60,796 nucleotides of DNA, taken from positions 1-60,796 of IMG/VR virus record IMGVR_UViG_3300033143_007105. The stretch is one strand, 5' to 3'. The stretch is from a virus. A model generated the notes under the pieces. That model did not search any database, was not told the DNA's origin, and saw nothing but the letters and a program-made list of their open reading frames with translations. Positions 1 through 8,004 of this stretch are shown here, one piece after another. The translations under genes were made by a program, and so were the position numbers. Numbering within the stretch: position 1 is the stretch's first letter; each line of letters begins with the position of its first letter.

Positions 1-8
1 AAAAAATA

Positions 9-128
9 ATGGAAATAATAATAGATGAAAAAAGAATAAAAGAAGAAACACAAGAATATGTTGATAAATAGGTAAGGGATTTTGTTGATGATAAATTAAA
101 ACATATGATTAGATTGTTGGAGATGTAA
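9..128 (+). pseudogene. Possible broken short ORF at window edge
   Basis: An ATG at 9 opens a 20-codon frame that stops at TAG (69-71). The same frame then stays open for 18 more plausible codons to TAA at 126-128. It may be a small gene with a nonsense mutation, or just a short ORF plus chance continuation. TAG is used as a normal stop elsewhere in this window, so recoding is unlikely. No function is recognisable. Confidence 0.25.
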
Positions 129-159
129 TATTGAAGATTAAATAAGAGGAGTAAAAGTA

Positions 160-1830
160 ATGGAACTAACACAAGAACAAAAACTTATAATTCAGAAAGA
201 TTTGTATGATAGAGAAATTATGAAAATTAATGCTTATGCCGGGGTGGGAAAAACTTCTACTCTCTATGAATATGCTAAAGTAAGGCCATATCAAAAGTTT
301 CTTTATGTTGCATTTAATAAATCAGTTCAAGAAGAAGCAAAGAGTAAATTTCCACCTAATGTTGAATGTAGAACATCTCATTCATTGGCATGGTGGGGTT
401 TTGGATCTGAATATCAACATAAATTAGTAACAAACATAAAAGCTAATGAAATAAGAAGATTGTTTAACTTGGATAACTACAGGATAGCTAAAGATATTTT
501 GGATACTGTAAACAAATATATAGTATCAGCAGATACTTCCATTTCTTCAATCCATTTTCCTGTTTCAGTAAATATTGAGTTAAAAAAATTAGTACCAATT
601 GAACTAAAGAAAGCACTCAGTGAAGCTAAAACAGAAGAGAGAAAAAAAGATGTTAATGAGATTATCCAAAGAGGTATGAATAAAGAAGCTGAAAAGGTGA
701 TTTCATATGCAAATGAGTTGTGGAATATAATGTGTGATAAAGAAAATACTCAGATTGGTATGATTCATGACGGTTATTTGAAACTTTTTGCATTATCAAG
801 TCCTAATTTGTATAAATATGATTCAATATTATTTGATGAATTTCAGGACGCAAATGCAGTGACGGTAGATTTTGTTATGCAGCAAAGAGCTTCAAAAATC
901 TGTATCGGGGATTTTTTTCAACAAATTTATCAATTTCGTGGAGCAGTAAACGCTTTAGAGAGGATTAACGCTGATTATGATTTTTATCTTACTAATTCAT
1001 TCAGATTAGGGCAACCTATAGCTAATCTTGCAAACAACCTTTTATCCACTTTCAAAAAGGAAACTCATAAAATTATAGGGAAAAATACTACTGGAGAATT
1101 GGGATATGTTGATGGTAAACATACAATCATTAGTAGGACTAATGCCAATCTTTTTAAAAATGCTATTAGAAATCTTGGTAAAAAACTTGGTTTTGTTGGT
1201 GGTGTTTATGGTTATAAGTTTGATCTTTTAGAAGATACTTATTATTTGGAATGTGGTGAACACAGTTCAATAAAGAATGGATATATAAGAAGTTTCAGTT
1301 CATTTGAAGATTTTGAAAGTTTTGCAAAGGATACTCAAGATGCTGAATTGTTAATGAGGATCAGGATTGTCAAAGAATTTGGATCAGAGATACCTATATT
1401 GATAAAAAGAATACAAAAACAAACACAGAGAGATATTAAAGATGCTGATATAATTTTTACTACTGCACATAAATCAAAAGGTTTGGAATTTGATAATGTA
1501 AAACTTTCTAATGATTTTACAAGTCTTATAACAGATACTAATCAGATTGATTTAAAATTACCTCCAGAGGAGTTGAATTTGATTTATGTTGCTTTGACCA
1601 GGACATTGAAAATACTTCAAATTAATCAGAAATTAGATGATTTTTTGAATTTTAAAGAAGGTGTTGTAAAAGAGAAAGTAAAGATTAGGGATAGGTTTAT
1701 AAAAAATGAGAAAAGATTTCAAAGAGAGTATTTAGAGGATGATTATAAAGAAAGATCATCTGATGATAGAAAACCGGATCATTTTTTAGGAAATTATTTT
1801 GATAGATATGATGAAGATGATGATTATTGA
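160..1830 (+). CDS. UvrD/Rep-like SF1 DNA helicase
   Basis: Predicted ATP-dependent 3'-5' DNA helicase of superfamily 1A, acting in phage replication or recombination. Visible motifs in order: Walker A AGVGKTST (K31), Walker B DEFQD (residues 226-230), motif III-like GDFFQQIYQFRGA, motif IV-like SFRLGQPIA, motif V TTAHKSKGLEFD, motif VI YVALTRT. The tail after about residue 500 is charged and low-complexity and ends acidic. At 556 residues it is shorter than cellular UvrD and closer to compact phage or FBH1-like helicases. The start at 160 is preceded by AGAGGAG at good spacing. It heads a block of replication-type genes with the DNA ligase downstream. The helicase family call is firm; the exact role is inferred. 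Confidence 0.9.
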   Translation: MELTQEQKLIIQKDLYDREIMKINAYAGVGKTSTLYEYAKVRPYQKFLYVAFNKSVQEEAKSKFPPNVECRTSHSLAWWGFGSEYQHKLVTNIKANEIRRLFNLDNYRIAKDILDTVNKYIVSADTSISSIHFPVSVNIELKKLVPIELKKALSEAKTEERKKDVNEIIQRGMNKEAEKVISYANELWNIMCDKENTQIGMIHDGYLKLFALSSPNLYKYDSILFDEFQDANAVTVDFVMQQRASKICIGDFFQQIYQFRGAVNALERINADYDFYLTNSFRLGQPIANLANNLLSTFKKETHKIIGKNTTGELGYVDGKHTIISRTNANLFKNAIRNLGKKLGFVGGVYGYKFDLLEDTYYLECGEHSSIKNGYIRSFSSFEDFESFAKDTQDAELLMRIRIVKEFGSEIPILIKRIQKQTQRDIKDADIIFTTAHKSKGLEFDNVKLSNDFTSLITDTNQIDLKLPPEELNLIYVALTRTLKILQINQKLDDFLNFKEGVVKEKVKIRDRFIKNEKRFQREYLEDDYKERSSDDRKPDHFLGNYFDRYDEDDDY

Positions 1831-1839
1831 AAGGAATAA

Positions 1840-1983
1840 ATGGGAATAAATAAGATACATACTTGTTTTAAATGTAATTGTAAATTAGTTTTTATTAAAT
1901 CTTACAATAAGGGATATTCATGGACTAATAAGGATTTTGAATTATGGAAATGCCCTAAATGTAATGAAGAGTGGGAGTATTAA
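1840..1983 (+). CDS. Small zinc-ribbon protein (47 aa)
   Basis: Short ORF with two CxxC-type pairs (CFKC near the N-terminus, CPKC near the C-terminus), the pattern of a zinc ribbon. It is preceded by AAAGGA and ends one base before the next gene's ATG at 1985, so the two are probably translationally coupled. The function is unknown. Confidence 0.6.
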   Translation: MGINKIHTCFKCNCKLVFIKSYNKGYSWTNKDFELWKCPKCNEEWEY

Positions 1984-1984
1984 A

Positions 1985-2347
1985 ATGGATCTTAAAAATA
2001 AATTTGAAATTGAGTGGAAAAAATTAATCAAAGAAGTATTTTTTACAACAGGTGTTTCAAATAAACTTCCTGCTATAATTCCTATTTCTTTCTGTGAAGA
2101 ACTTAGTAAGAATAGTTGTAAACAATGTAATGGAAAAGGGTTTTTTGAAATTAATAGAAATGTTATATATAGAAATTCTAAAACTCAGGAAAAAACAAAT
2201 AAACCAGAGAAAGTAATAAGTATTTGTACTTGTGTAGAGAAAAAATTTAAAAAGATGGATGATTCTAAAAAAATAGAATTTTTTAAAAGAATTAAGGATC
2301 ATTATTTTAAAGCTTATGAAGAAGAATTTGAATCAAAAAATAGATAA
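1985..2347 (+). CDS. Small protein with DnaJ-type Cys motif
   Basis: Protein of 120 residues. The start at 1985 is preferred over the in-frame ATG at 1937 because it follows GGGAG and directly abuts the upstream stop. It contains CKQCNGKGFF, like one repeat of the DnaJ cysteine-rich domain (CxxCxGxG), and a CTC pair about 40 residues later, so it probably binds zinc. Both ends are lysine-rich and helical. It lies between helicase and ligase genes. The function is unknown. Confidence 0.6.
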   Translation: MDLKNKFEIEWKKLIKEVFFTTGVSNKLPAIIPISFCEELSKNSCKQCNGKGFFEINRNVIYRNSKTQEKTNKPEKVISICTCVEKKFKKMDDSKKIEFFKRIKDHYFKAYEEEFESKNR

Positions 2348-2378
2348 ATAAGAAAAAAGAGAGTAAGAGGTAATTGAT

Positions 2379-4358
2379 ATGAATTTTAAAATTTATACTA
2401 ATGATAGGAAAATTGTTTATCTCCAAAATTGTAATTGTTCAATTGCGGATTTTAAACCAGATCAAAAAACAATTCAATGTCCTATATGTCAGATTTTTTT
2501 TCTCAAATATGATAAAGAGAAATGTGATAAAGCATATTCAAAAGGTGATTCTATAATTAGTGATAATTTATATGATGAATTATTTGGTATTCAAGCTACT
2601 GGAGAATATTTAGATCAGGATTCTCCCTGGGAAAAATTCAAACACATTTATCCTGGTTGTGGTATTAGTCTTTCAAAAGTTGAATTATTTGATAAAAAAG
2701 GGGATATTTTTTGGGATAATGTTGAAAAGTGGTTAATAAATAATCCTGATAAAGAAGGATATCTTTTACCTTGGAAGTATGATGGTCTTAGTATTACTTT
2801 ATATTATAAGAATGGAAATTTTACTAATGCTGTGACAAAAGGTAAAAATGGGATAGGAGAGGATATATTAAGAAATGTCCTTAAGATGAAGAATGTAAAA
2901 ACCCATATTGAAGGTTTTACTGGAGCATTAAAAGCAGAAATTATGATTACTATTCCAGTTTTTGAGAAAGAAATTAAACAAATCAAAGAAAAAATATATA
3001 AAAATCCAAGAAATGCTGCTGCTGGTATTGCAAGAAAGTTTAAAGGTAAAATATATGCTAAATTTTGTTCTTTGAAGTATCATGGTGTTTTTTCAGATTG
3101 TAATATTAAATTTAGTAGTGAAATTGAAAAATTCAGGTGGTTAAAATCATTAGGTTTTGAAGTTGATATGCCAGTTTATATTAATAACATTGAGCAATTG
3201 AAAACAGTTTATTTTAATAGGCAAAAAAAGAGAGATAAACTTAAATTTGAAGTTGATGGTTTGGTACTTATTTCTAATTCAGAAAGTGGTGGTATGCCAG
3301 ATTTTGCAACTGCTTTGAAATTTCCTGCTGTTAGAAAAGAATCAACAGTAGAAAATATCATTCTCCAAGGTGGAAGAACAGGTAGATGGAATCCAGTAGC
3401 AAAGATTGAACCTGTTGAAATTGGAGGTGTGACAGTCAGAAGTGCTACTCTGTGTAGTGTTGATGAAATGAATAGACTTGAGATTAAAATAGGAGATAGG
3501 ATCATTGTTTCAAGAGCAGGGGACACCATACCAAAAATTGAAGAATCTTTAACCAAACATGATGATTATAAAGTTGAATTTCCAGATAATTGTCCAATGT
3601 GTGGACAAAAACTTGAGATTTATGGAGCTTTTCTTGTTTGTTTTAATGAAGAATGTGATTCCCGGAAAATAGGTAATTTAAAAAGATGGGTTGAGGTTCT
3701 AAAAGAAGAGTTTGGTTTTAGAAGCCTTGGAGAAAAGAGAATTGAAGAAATGTATGAAAGAAAGTTAGTGGTTAATATTGCTGATTTTTACAAACTTACT
3801 CCAGAAATTTTAATGAAGAATCTTAAAAATGTGAAAGAGAAAAGTGCTGAGAAGATACTTGTTTTTAAAAAATATAAAGAGTGGACTGTTTCAGTGTTTT
3901 TTGGAGCATTAAGTATTCCTTATATCTCAAAGAAAATTTTTAAATTGATAACTGATGCAGGATATAATTCTATTGATGCAATTATGGGTATTTCAGTAGA
4001 ACAATTAAAAGAAATAAAAGGGATTAAAAAGGAAAGAGCTGGGGTTATTGTTGATTGGCTTGAGAAGAAAATATCCACAATCAATGAAGCATCAAAATAT
4101 ATTAACATTATTCCAGAAAAAGAACCATCTTCAAATAAATTACAAGGGAAAACATTTTGCGTAACAGGTACACTTACAAAAGATCGTGATGAATTTAAAG
4201 TTATTATTGAGGATAATGGAGGTAAATTTAGAACAAGTGTTTCCGGGAAACTTGATTATTTGATTGTTGGAGAAGGTGGTGGTGGAAAGAGAAGCAAAGC
4301 AGAAGGTTTAGGTGTAAAAGTAATAAATGAAAATGAATTTATGGAGATGATAAAATGA
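2379..4358 (+). CDS. ligA: NAD-dependent DNA ligase
   Basis: Seals 3'-OH/5'-phosphate nicks in DNA using NAD+. The domain order of bacterial LigA is visible. A Ia-like segment (GDSIISDNLYDELFG) should bind the NMN half of NAD+. The adenylation domain has the lysine motif KYDG (K133), followed by an OB-fold. A zinc finger (CPMCGQKLE...CFNEEC), helix-hairpin-helix repeats and a C-terminal BRCT domain beginning GKTFCVTGTLT complete it. At 659 residues it is close to full-length bacterial LigA (about 670). The N-terminus has an extra cysteine pair (CPIC) not typical of LigA. An AGAGG-type ribosome binding site precedes the ATG. Phages that encode their own LigA are usually large; cofactor use follows from the Ia motif and was not tested. 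Confidence 0.95.
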   Translation: MNFKIYTNDRKIVYLQNCNCSIADFKPDQKTIQCPICQIFFLKYDKEKCDKAYSKGDSIISDNLYDELFGIQATGEYLDQDSPWEKFKHIYPGCGISLSKVELFDKKGDIFWDNVEKWLINNPDKEGYLLPWKYDGLSITLYYKNGNFTNAVTKGKNGIGEDILRNVLKMKNVKTHIEGFTGALKAEIMITIPVFEKEIKQIKEKIYKNPRNAAAGIARKFKGKIYAKFCSLKYHGVFSDCNIKFSSEIEKFRWLKSLGFEVDMPVYINNIEQLKTVYFNRQKKRDKLKFEVDGLVLISNSESGGMPDFATALKFPAVRKESTVENIILQGGRTGRWNPVAKIEPVEIGGVTVRSATLCSVDEMNRLEIKIGDRIIVSRAGDTIPKIEESLTKHDDYKVEFPDNCPMCGQKLEIYGAFLVCFNEECDSRKIGNLKRWVEVLKEEFGFRSLGEKRIEEMYERKLVVNIADFYKLTPEILMKNLKNVKEKSAEKILVFKKYKEWTVSVFFGALSIPYISKKIFKLITDAGYNSIDAIMGISVEQLKEIKGIKKERAGVIVDWLEKKISTINEASKYINIIPEKEPSSNKLQGKTFCVTGTLTKDRDEFKVIIEDNGGKFRTSVSGKLDYLIVGEGGGGKRSKAEGLGVKVINENEFMEMIK

Positions 4359-4615
4359 AGAGAGCATTGGATAATTATTATCTTAATTCTATAATACAGG
4401 TGATAAAGAAAAATAATTCTTTAGAACCAACTACATCTGATAATTATGGGGATGAAGTTTTAATATTAAAAGGAAAACATAAAGGAAAGATTGGGGTATA
4501 TGATGGGGATGAAGGTATAAATGCAATTATTCTTTTAGAAAATGAAAAAGATTTATATATTCCAAGTAAATATTTAATACTTTGGGAGAGAAAACATGCC
4601 ACAAATAATCAATAA
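4355..4615 (+). CDS. KOW-like small protein
   Basis: Starts within the ligA stop (ATGA overlap), so it is translationally coupled to the ligase. The centre (DEVLILKGKHKGKIGVYDG) resembles a KOW motif, a short beta-barrel segment that contacts RNA or protein in NusG and ribosomal proteins. At 86 residues it could be a minimal single-domain protein. The KOW resemblance is by eye only. Confidence 0.5.
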   Translation: MKRALDNYYLNSIIQVIKKNNSLEPTTSDNYGDEVLILKGKHKGKIGVYDGDEGINAIILLENEKDLYIPSKYLILWERKHATNNQ

Positions 4616-4751
4616 CCATACTATTTCTGTGTCAGAAATGATAATTGATGTTTTTGAATTTTACGATAAAAAAATTAAAGCACTAGAAGCTGAAAGCACA
4701 ATGAGAGAAGTTGAAAGCACAATGAGAGAAGTTGAAAGAAGAGGAATATAA
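4596..4751 (+). CDS. Small helical protein with internal heptad repeat
   Basis: A 51-residue ORF overlapping the end of the KOW-like gene by 20 bases and ending directly before the next ATG. The C-terminal third repeats the heptad ESTMREV, encoded by a perfect 21-bp tandem repeat, which suggests a growing coiled coil. The N-terminal part is hydrophobic/helical. The function is unknown. Confidence 0.5.
   Translation: MPQIINNHTISVSEMIIDVFEFYDKKIKALEAESTMREVESTMREVERRGI
4692..4738 (+). repeat. 21-bp perfect tandem repeat in coding sequence
   Basis: Two perfect 21-bp copies (4692-4712, 4713-4733) plus five bases of a third. The unit length is a multiple of three, so copy-number change would add or remove one heptad without breaking the frame. 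Confidence 0.9.
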
Positions 4752-4988
4752 ATGAAATGGTCAGGTGAATTTTGTAAAAAATGTGGTAGGGAACAGAGGA
4801 TTGCCTGGAGTGTTACCAATAGTGTTTGGTTTCGGGTTATACCATTGCTATATAATAATCAAGTTATTTGTTTAGAGTGTTTTTTGAAGTATTGTGATAA
4901 AAATAAAATTAATATTTCTAAAACTGATTTTTTATTTTTTGGTATGATTGGGGATAGTTTTAAAGGGGTTATATTAATTGATAAATAA
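4752..4988 (+). CDS. Small putative zinc-binding protein (78 aa)
   Basis: The ATG follows the upstream TAA with no gap. CKKCG near the N-terminus and CLEC about 35 residues later form a likely four-cysteine zinc site, followed by a hydrophobic C-terminal half. The function is unknown. Confidence 0.55.
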   Translation: MKWSGEFCKKCGREQRIAWSVTNSVWFRVIPLLYNNQVICLECFLKYCDKNKINISKTDFLFFGMIGDSFKGVILIDK

Positions 4989-5014
4989 AACAATTATAAA
5001 TGATATAAAAAGAA

Positions 5015-5179
5015 ATGGTGGAAATTTTGGGTAAATTTAAAAATCTTCAAATATTGAATATGAAACACAAAATACGTAAATTTTATTATAAGATATTTGG
5101 ACACAATTGTTTAGACAGTGATTTAATATTTGTTTCTGAGAATAAAGCAGTAAGAACCAACAACAGAAGAAAATACTGA
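5015..5179 (+). CDS. Small basic ORF (54 aa)
   Basis: ATG-initiated ORF rich in Lys, Arg and aromatic residues, filling an otherwise empty gap. A weak AAAAGAAA purine stretch precedes it. There is no recognisable domain, and coding status is supported only by position and codon flow. Confidence 0.35.
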   Translation: MVEILGKFKNLQILNMKHKIRKFYYKIFGHNCLDSDLIFVSENKAVRTNNRRKY

Positions 5180-5225
5180 TAATATGGATTTTTCAAAGAC
5201 ATTCAATAAGATAAAGGAGAATAAA

Positions 5226-5483
5226 ATGATTATAAAAAAACAATGGGAAAATTATTTTAAATTAACTTTTAAGGGTGGAAATTATGGAACAGGATTTTCA
5301 GATATTCAAATTGATGAATGTAGAAAAGTATTTTATGCAGCATATGGATCAGCTTTAATTTATTTTAGGAATGATCTTGTTGAATTATCTGAAGGGGAAA
5401 GTGTAAAAATATTACAAAACATGGTGGATGAAGTTGAAAGATTTTTTGAAGATGAAGTTAAAAAGTATAATAAAAATGGATAA
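5226..5483 (+). CDS. Hypothetical protein (85 aa)
   Basis: The ATG at 5226 is chosen over the in-frame ATG at 5184 because AAGGAG lies at ideal spacing before it. The product is a small mixed alpha/beta protein with an acidic, helical C-terminus. No family is recognised. Confidence 0.6.
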   Translation: MIIKKQWENYFKLTFKGGNYGTGFSDIQIDECRKVFYAAYGSALIYFRNDLVELSEGESVKILQNMVDEVERFFEDEVKKYNKNG

Positions 5484-5492
5484 TTACAAAAA
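5467..5492 (+). repeat. 26-bp direct repeat, copy 1 (orphan gene start)
   Basis: Identical to 5834-5859. In this copy the repeated ATG (5476) reads MDNYKNF and then stops, whereas the second copy opens a real gene (MDNYKKFYEK). It looks like a duplicated gene start left behind after recombination. Confidence 0.7.
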
Positions 5493-5533
5493 TTTTTAGA
5501 AAATAGTAATATATTAGGGAAATGGAGGAAATA

Positions 5534-5821
5534 ATGGGAGCATATATAAATTCTGAGGATCAAGAGAATGAACGGTGGTTGGGAGATAATGGTATTAGAA
5601 TTAATTATGAAGATGCTATTAGATATGATGATTATGAGGATTGTTTTTTGGTTGTATTAATTCACAATTTTATGTTTACCACAGCAGGAATTGCTTTTAA
5701 CCAAGAAGAAAGAGATTATTTTTTAGATGGAAATGATATGAAAATAAAGACTTATTATATAGTTGAGAAGGAAAAATTATTACCTGTTAGTAATTTAGAA
5801 CATTATTTGAAAAGGAAATAA
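5534..5821 (+). CDS. Hypothetical acidic protein (95 aa)
   Basis: The ATG at 5534 follows GGAGG by 5 bases. An in-frame ATG at 5522 overlaps the ribosome binding site itself and is less likely. The sequence is rich in Asp, Glu and Tyr, with a hydrophobic stretch in the middle. No family is recognised. Confidence 0.6.
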   Translation: MGAYINSEDQENERWLGDNGIRINYEDAIRYDDYEDCFLVVLIHNFMFTTAGIAFNQEERDYFLDGNDMKIKTYYIVEKEKLLPVSNLEHYLKRK

Positions 5822-5833
5822 GATTAAAAAAGG

Positions 5834-5859
5834 ATAATAAAAATGGATAATTACAAAAA
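5834..5859 (+). repeat. 26-bp direct repeat, copy 2
   Basis: Second copy of the sequence at 5467-5492, spanning the start codon of the 5843 gene. Confidence 0.7.
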
Positions 5860-6526
5860 ATTTTATGAAAAAGTGGAAAAACAATTAGAAACAATTATTC
5901 CAGAAAATCATCAAGTGAATGTACTTAAATCTCACTTACTTGAAATTAAGGATCTTCTTTTTGAATATAGGAATATAGATGATTATGAATTACTTGATCC
6001 TGAATATCTTGGTTTGTTGTTGATGATGAGAAAAAATCTTGATTCTATTAAAGAAGTAAAATTTGAGAATAGTGACTTTCCAAAACACGAGTATACTAAT
6101 GTAGGTTTTGGTAAGAAATATGCTTTGTCTAATATAGGTTTTTGTAATAAAGATTATTTTATTACAAACAGGAAAGGACAAGTAAAGCGTTTAAAAGATC
6201 ATCAAAGATGTCCTTTAGATATGAGAAAAGAAATAAAAGATGTTGGGTTGAGTTGTTTTCTCAATTGTAAATTGTTTCAAAAAAATTTAACTGATATTGA
6301 AGAAATCAAAAAGTTGTATGACGAACAAATTAAATATTTCAAAGAGGAAATGAGAAAAAAGAGTCCTATTGTTAAAACCAGCAATACTCTGATTAAAACT
6401 TGTAAAGTTTGTCATTATTATGAAAAGGATTTTGAAACTTATGTTGAGGGTTATAAATTTGGTTGTATAATGCAGTTTCATCTTGGAAAAGAGAAAGGTT
6501 TTGAAAAAGAACCTTCTGATTTTTAA
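5843..6526 (+). CDS. Hypothetical Cys-rich protein, possible premature stop
   Basis: 227 residues with scattered cysteines (CPLD, SCFLNC, CKVCHYY, GCIMQ) that may bind a metal. No domain is recognised. The frame stops at TAA (6524-6526) but then stays open for 22 codons to TAA at 6593-6595. The extension includes PADCPNLGKYE, which reads like a natural end for a small cysteine protein, so a nonsense mutation may have trimmed the C-terminus. The gene start is also repeated 367 bases upstream. Confidence 0.6.
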   Translation: MDNYKKFYEKVEKQLETIIPENHQVNVLKSHLLEIKDLLFEYRNIDDYELLDPEYLGLLLMMRKNLDSIKEVKFENSDFPKHEYTNVGFGKKYALSNIGFCNKDYFITNRKGQVKRLKDHQRCPLDMRKEIKDVGLSCFLNCKLFQKNLTDIEEIKKLYDEQIKYFKEEMRKKSPIVKTSNTLIKTCKVCHYYEKDFETYVEGYKFGCIMQFHLGKEKGFEKEPSDF

Positions 6527-6690
6527 TTACCAGCAGATTGTCCAAATCTAGGAAAATATGAGATTTTAAAGACAATTTGGGAAAAGAAGAAGTAATAGAA
6601 TACAGCCTGAGAGTTTCTATATGTACTCAGGTTAAGTTTAAATTGGTTAATAAGGTGTTTGGGTTAGAAATAGTAAAATGGAGGTTTTAA

Positions 6691-6888
6691 ATGTCTGATG
6701 ATAATAAAAAACCGGATAAAATAACTTGTTTTTTATACGTATTAATGAAGGACTATCTTCCAGCAGGAAAAATTGAGGAAATAATTGAAGACAGAATTAT
6801 GCCTGGAGTAAAGTCAAATTGGTTTTCAAATCCACATATATATCAATATGCTAAGGAATTAGCTGATAAATTGAAAAAAGAAGATTAA
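6691..6888 (+). CDS. Hypothetical protein (65 aa)
   Basis: Good GGAGG ribosome binding site at 8-base spacing. Small, charged, probably helical. No recognised family. Confidence 0.6.
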   Translation: MSDDNKKPDKITCFLYVLMKDYLPAGKIEEIIEDRIMPGVKSNWFSNPHIYQYAKELADKLKKED

Positions 6889-6890
6889 TT

Positions 6891-6918
6891 TTGTTTCTTG
6901 AATTTTTATTGCTATAAT
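6891..6918 (+). promoter_or_regulatory. Possible sigma70 promoter with extended -10
   Basis: TTGTTT, 16-bp spacer, then TGC-TATAAT. The perfect -10 hexamer with an upstream TGn is a classic extended -10 arrangement. It lies in the short gap before the 6944 ORF. Confidence 0.5.
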
Positions 6919-6943
6919 GATATTAAATATTTAGTGGGGATAA

Positions 6944-7072
6944 ATGAGTGATCTTGGTAAAAAACCTGTTCCGGGTATTTCTACAAAAGACAAGAAGAAA
7001 TCCAGGGCAAGGGAGATATTTGATTTAATTAAAAATTGGAAATTAGTAAATAAACAGGAGAAAAAACAATGA
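6944..7072 (+). CDS. Small ORF with class A leader-like segment
   Basis: 42 residues, GGGG purine run before ATG, ATGA overlap with the next gene. Its second half contains SRAREIFDLIKNWK, very like the class A leader of the head region (SKAREILEKIRNFK). Here the motif is internal rather than at the N-terminus. It could be a distant member of the leader family or a small adaptor. Confidence 0.5.
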   Translation: MSDLGKKPVPGISTKDKKKSRAREIFDLIKNWKLVNKQEKKQ

Positions 7073-7326
7073 ATGGTAAAGATTCAAGAGCAGTAGAAAT
7101 ATTGAAAAAATTGAAAGATGGGAATCAGGAAACTAATGAAGCTGTAGATGCAAAGAAAATTATCAAGGAGCTGATAGAAACGGGATGGTCAGGCTCAGAC
7201 AAGGAACAAGGTAAAGCCGTGCAATTACTTCGTGGGCTTGCTTTTTCAGAGGAAGAGGTTTCTAATAAATTTATGAAAAAAATTGATGAATTTACATCTT
7301 CTTTAGATCCAAAAGATTTTGAGTAA
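7069..7326 (+). CDS. Small protein with class A leader-like N-terminus
   Basis: 85 residues, overlapping the previous stop. Residues 5-16 (DSRAVEILKKLK) resemble the class A leader. The remainder is helical and charged. The adjacent ORF also carries the motif, so the pair may be outlying members of the family concentrated at 17.9-36 kb. Confidence 0.5.
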   Translation: MNGKDSRAVEILKKLKDGNQETNEAVDAKKIIKELIETGWSGSDKEQGKAVQLLRGLAFSEEEVSNKFMKKIDEFTSSLDPKDFE

Positions 7327-7332
7327 TTTAAA

Positions 7333-7491
7333 ATGAGAACAAAAAAAGACAATAAATGTCCTTTTTGTGGATTAGTTGGAAAGCATATAAGGAACTGTCA
7401 TTTTTTCATAAAGGTTCCTCCAGAAAAGAAAATCAAACAAGAATCCCTAAAGAACAAAAGAGCAATAATCTTAGACACTGATACCAAATAA
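7333..7491 (+). CDS. Small zinc-finger protein (52 aa)
   Basis: CPFCG followed by a His and a Cys (HIRNC) makes a likely zinc knuckle near the N-terminus; the tail is basic. It is followed by an AT-rich gap (7492-7608) with TTGACT at 7553 but no convincing -10 box. Confidence 0.5.
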   Translation: MRTKKDNKCPFCGLVGKHIRNCHFFIKVPPEKKIKQESLKNKRAIILDTDTK

Positions 7492-7608
7492 TTCTCTTGT
7501 TAATTTAATCTTAATAACTTATAACTTAATGCGTTATTTTACTGAAAAAATATTGACTAATAATAATATATATATTAGAAATAAAGAAATAATTATTTGA
7601 TAGAAATC

Positions 7609-8004
7609 ATGATAACAATATTTACAGGATCAAGACATATTACTGATTATGAATTCTTTAAACAAACTGAAATTGTAGAAGGTGAATGTTGGGGTGTTGA
7701 TCTTTTAGCAAAAAAGTATGGATGGGAAAATAATATTTCAGTGATCCCTTTTCCTGCTGATTGGGAAAATTTCTCTCATTCAGATGCAATTATTAGAACA
7801 AATAAATATGGAAAACATTATGATGTAATGGCAGGGATGAGAAGAAATAGAAAAATGGGTGATTTTGTAGTATCTCAAGGTGGAGGTGGTTTAATTGCTG
7901 TTTGGGATGGTAAGAGTAAAGGTACTCGGAATATAATAATTTATGCTAAAGAAATAGGTTTGAAGGTATATTTGGAAATTTATAAAGGGAAACAAAATGT
8001 CTAA
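7609..8004 (+). CDS. DUF2493/SLOG-like (YspA-type) nucleotide-binding protein
   Basis: Protein of 131 residues. GSRHITDY near the start, a GVDLLAKKYGW segment, PADWENF, the signature GMRRNRKMGDF and a final AVWDGKSKGTRNII are the conserved blocks of the DUF2493 family. This is a Rossmann-like SLOG fold thought to bind nucleotide or ADP-ribose-type ligands. The ATG at 7609 is chosen because the family starts with a short strand before GSR; the TTG at 7597 is the alternative, and neither has a clear ribosome binding site. It sits with an HD hydrolase and a macro-domain gene, all overlapping. The ligand and role are inferred. Confidence 0.8.
   Translation: MITIFTGSRHITDYEFFKQTEIVEGECWGVDLLAKKYGWENNISVIPFPADWENFSHSDAIIRTNKYGKHYDVMAGMRRNRKMGDFVVSQGGGGLIAVWDGKSKGTRNIIIYAKEIGLKVYLEIYKGKQNV

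Noticed and set aside
9-128. TAG as a recoded sense codon
   Set aside because: Several genes end at TAG in good context (for example 14238, 20857, 22990, 41438), so TAG is a normal stop here.
6603-6632. Hairpin CCTGAG...CTCAGG as a terminator
   Set aside because: Only six base pairs with a long loop, and no T-tract follows.
7553-7581. Promoter before the SLOG-like gene
   Set aside because: TTGACT is present but no -10 box lies at 16-18 bp; the TATATT available is only 12 bp away.
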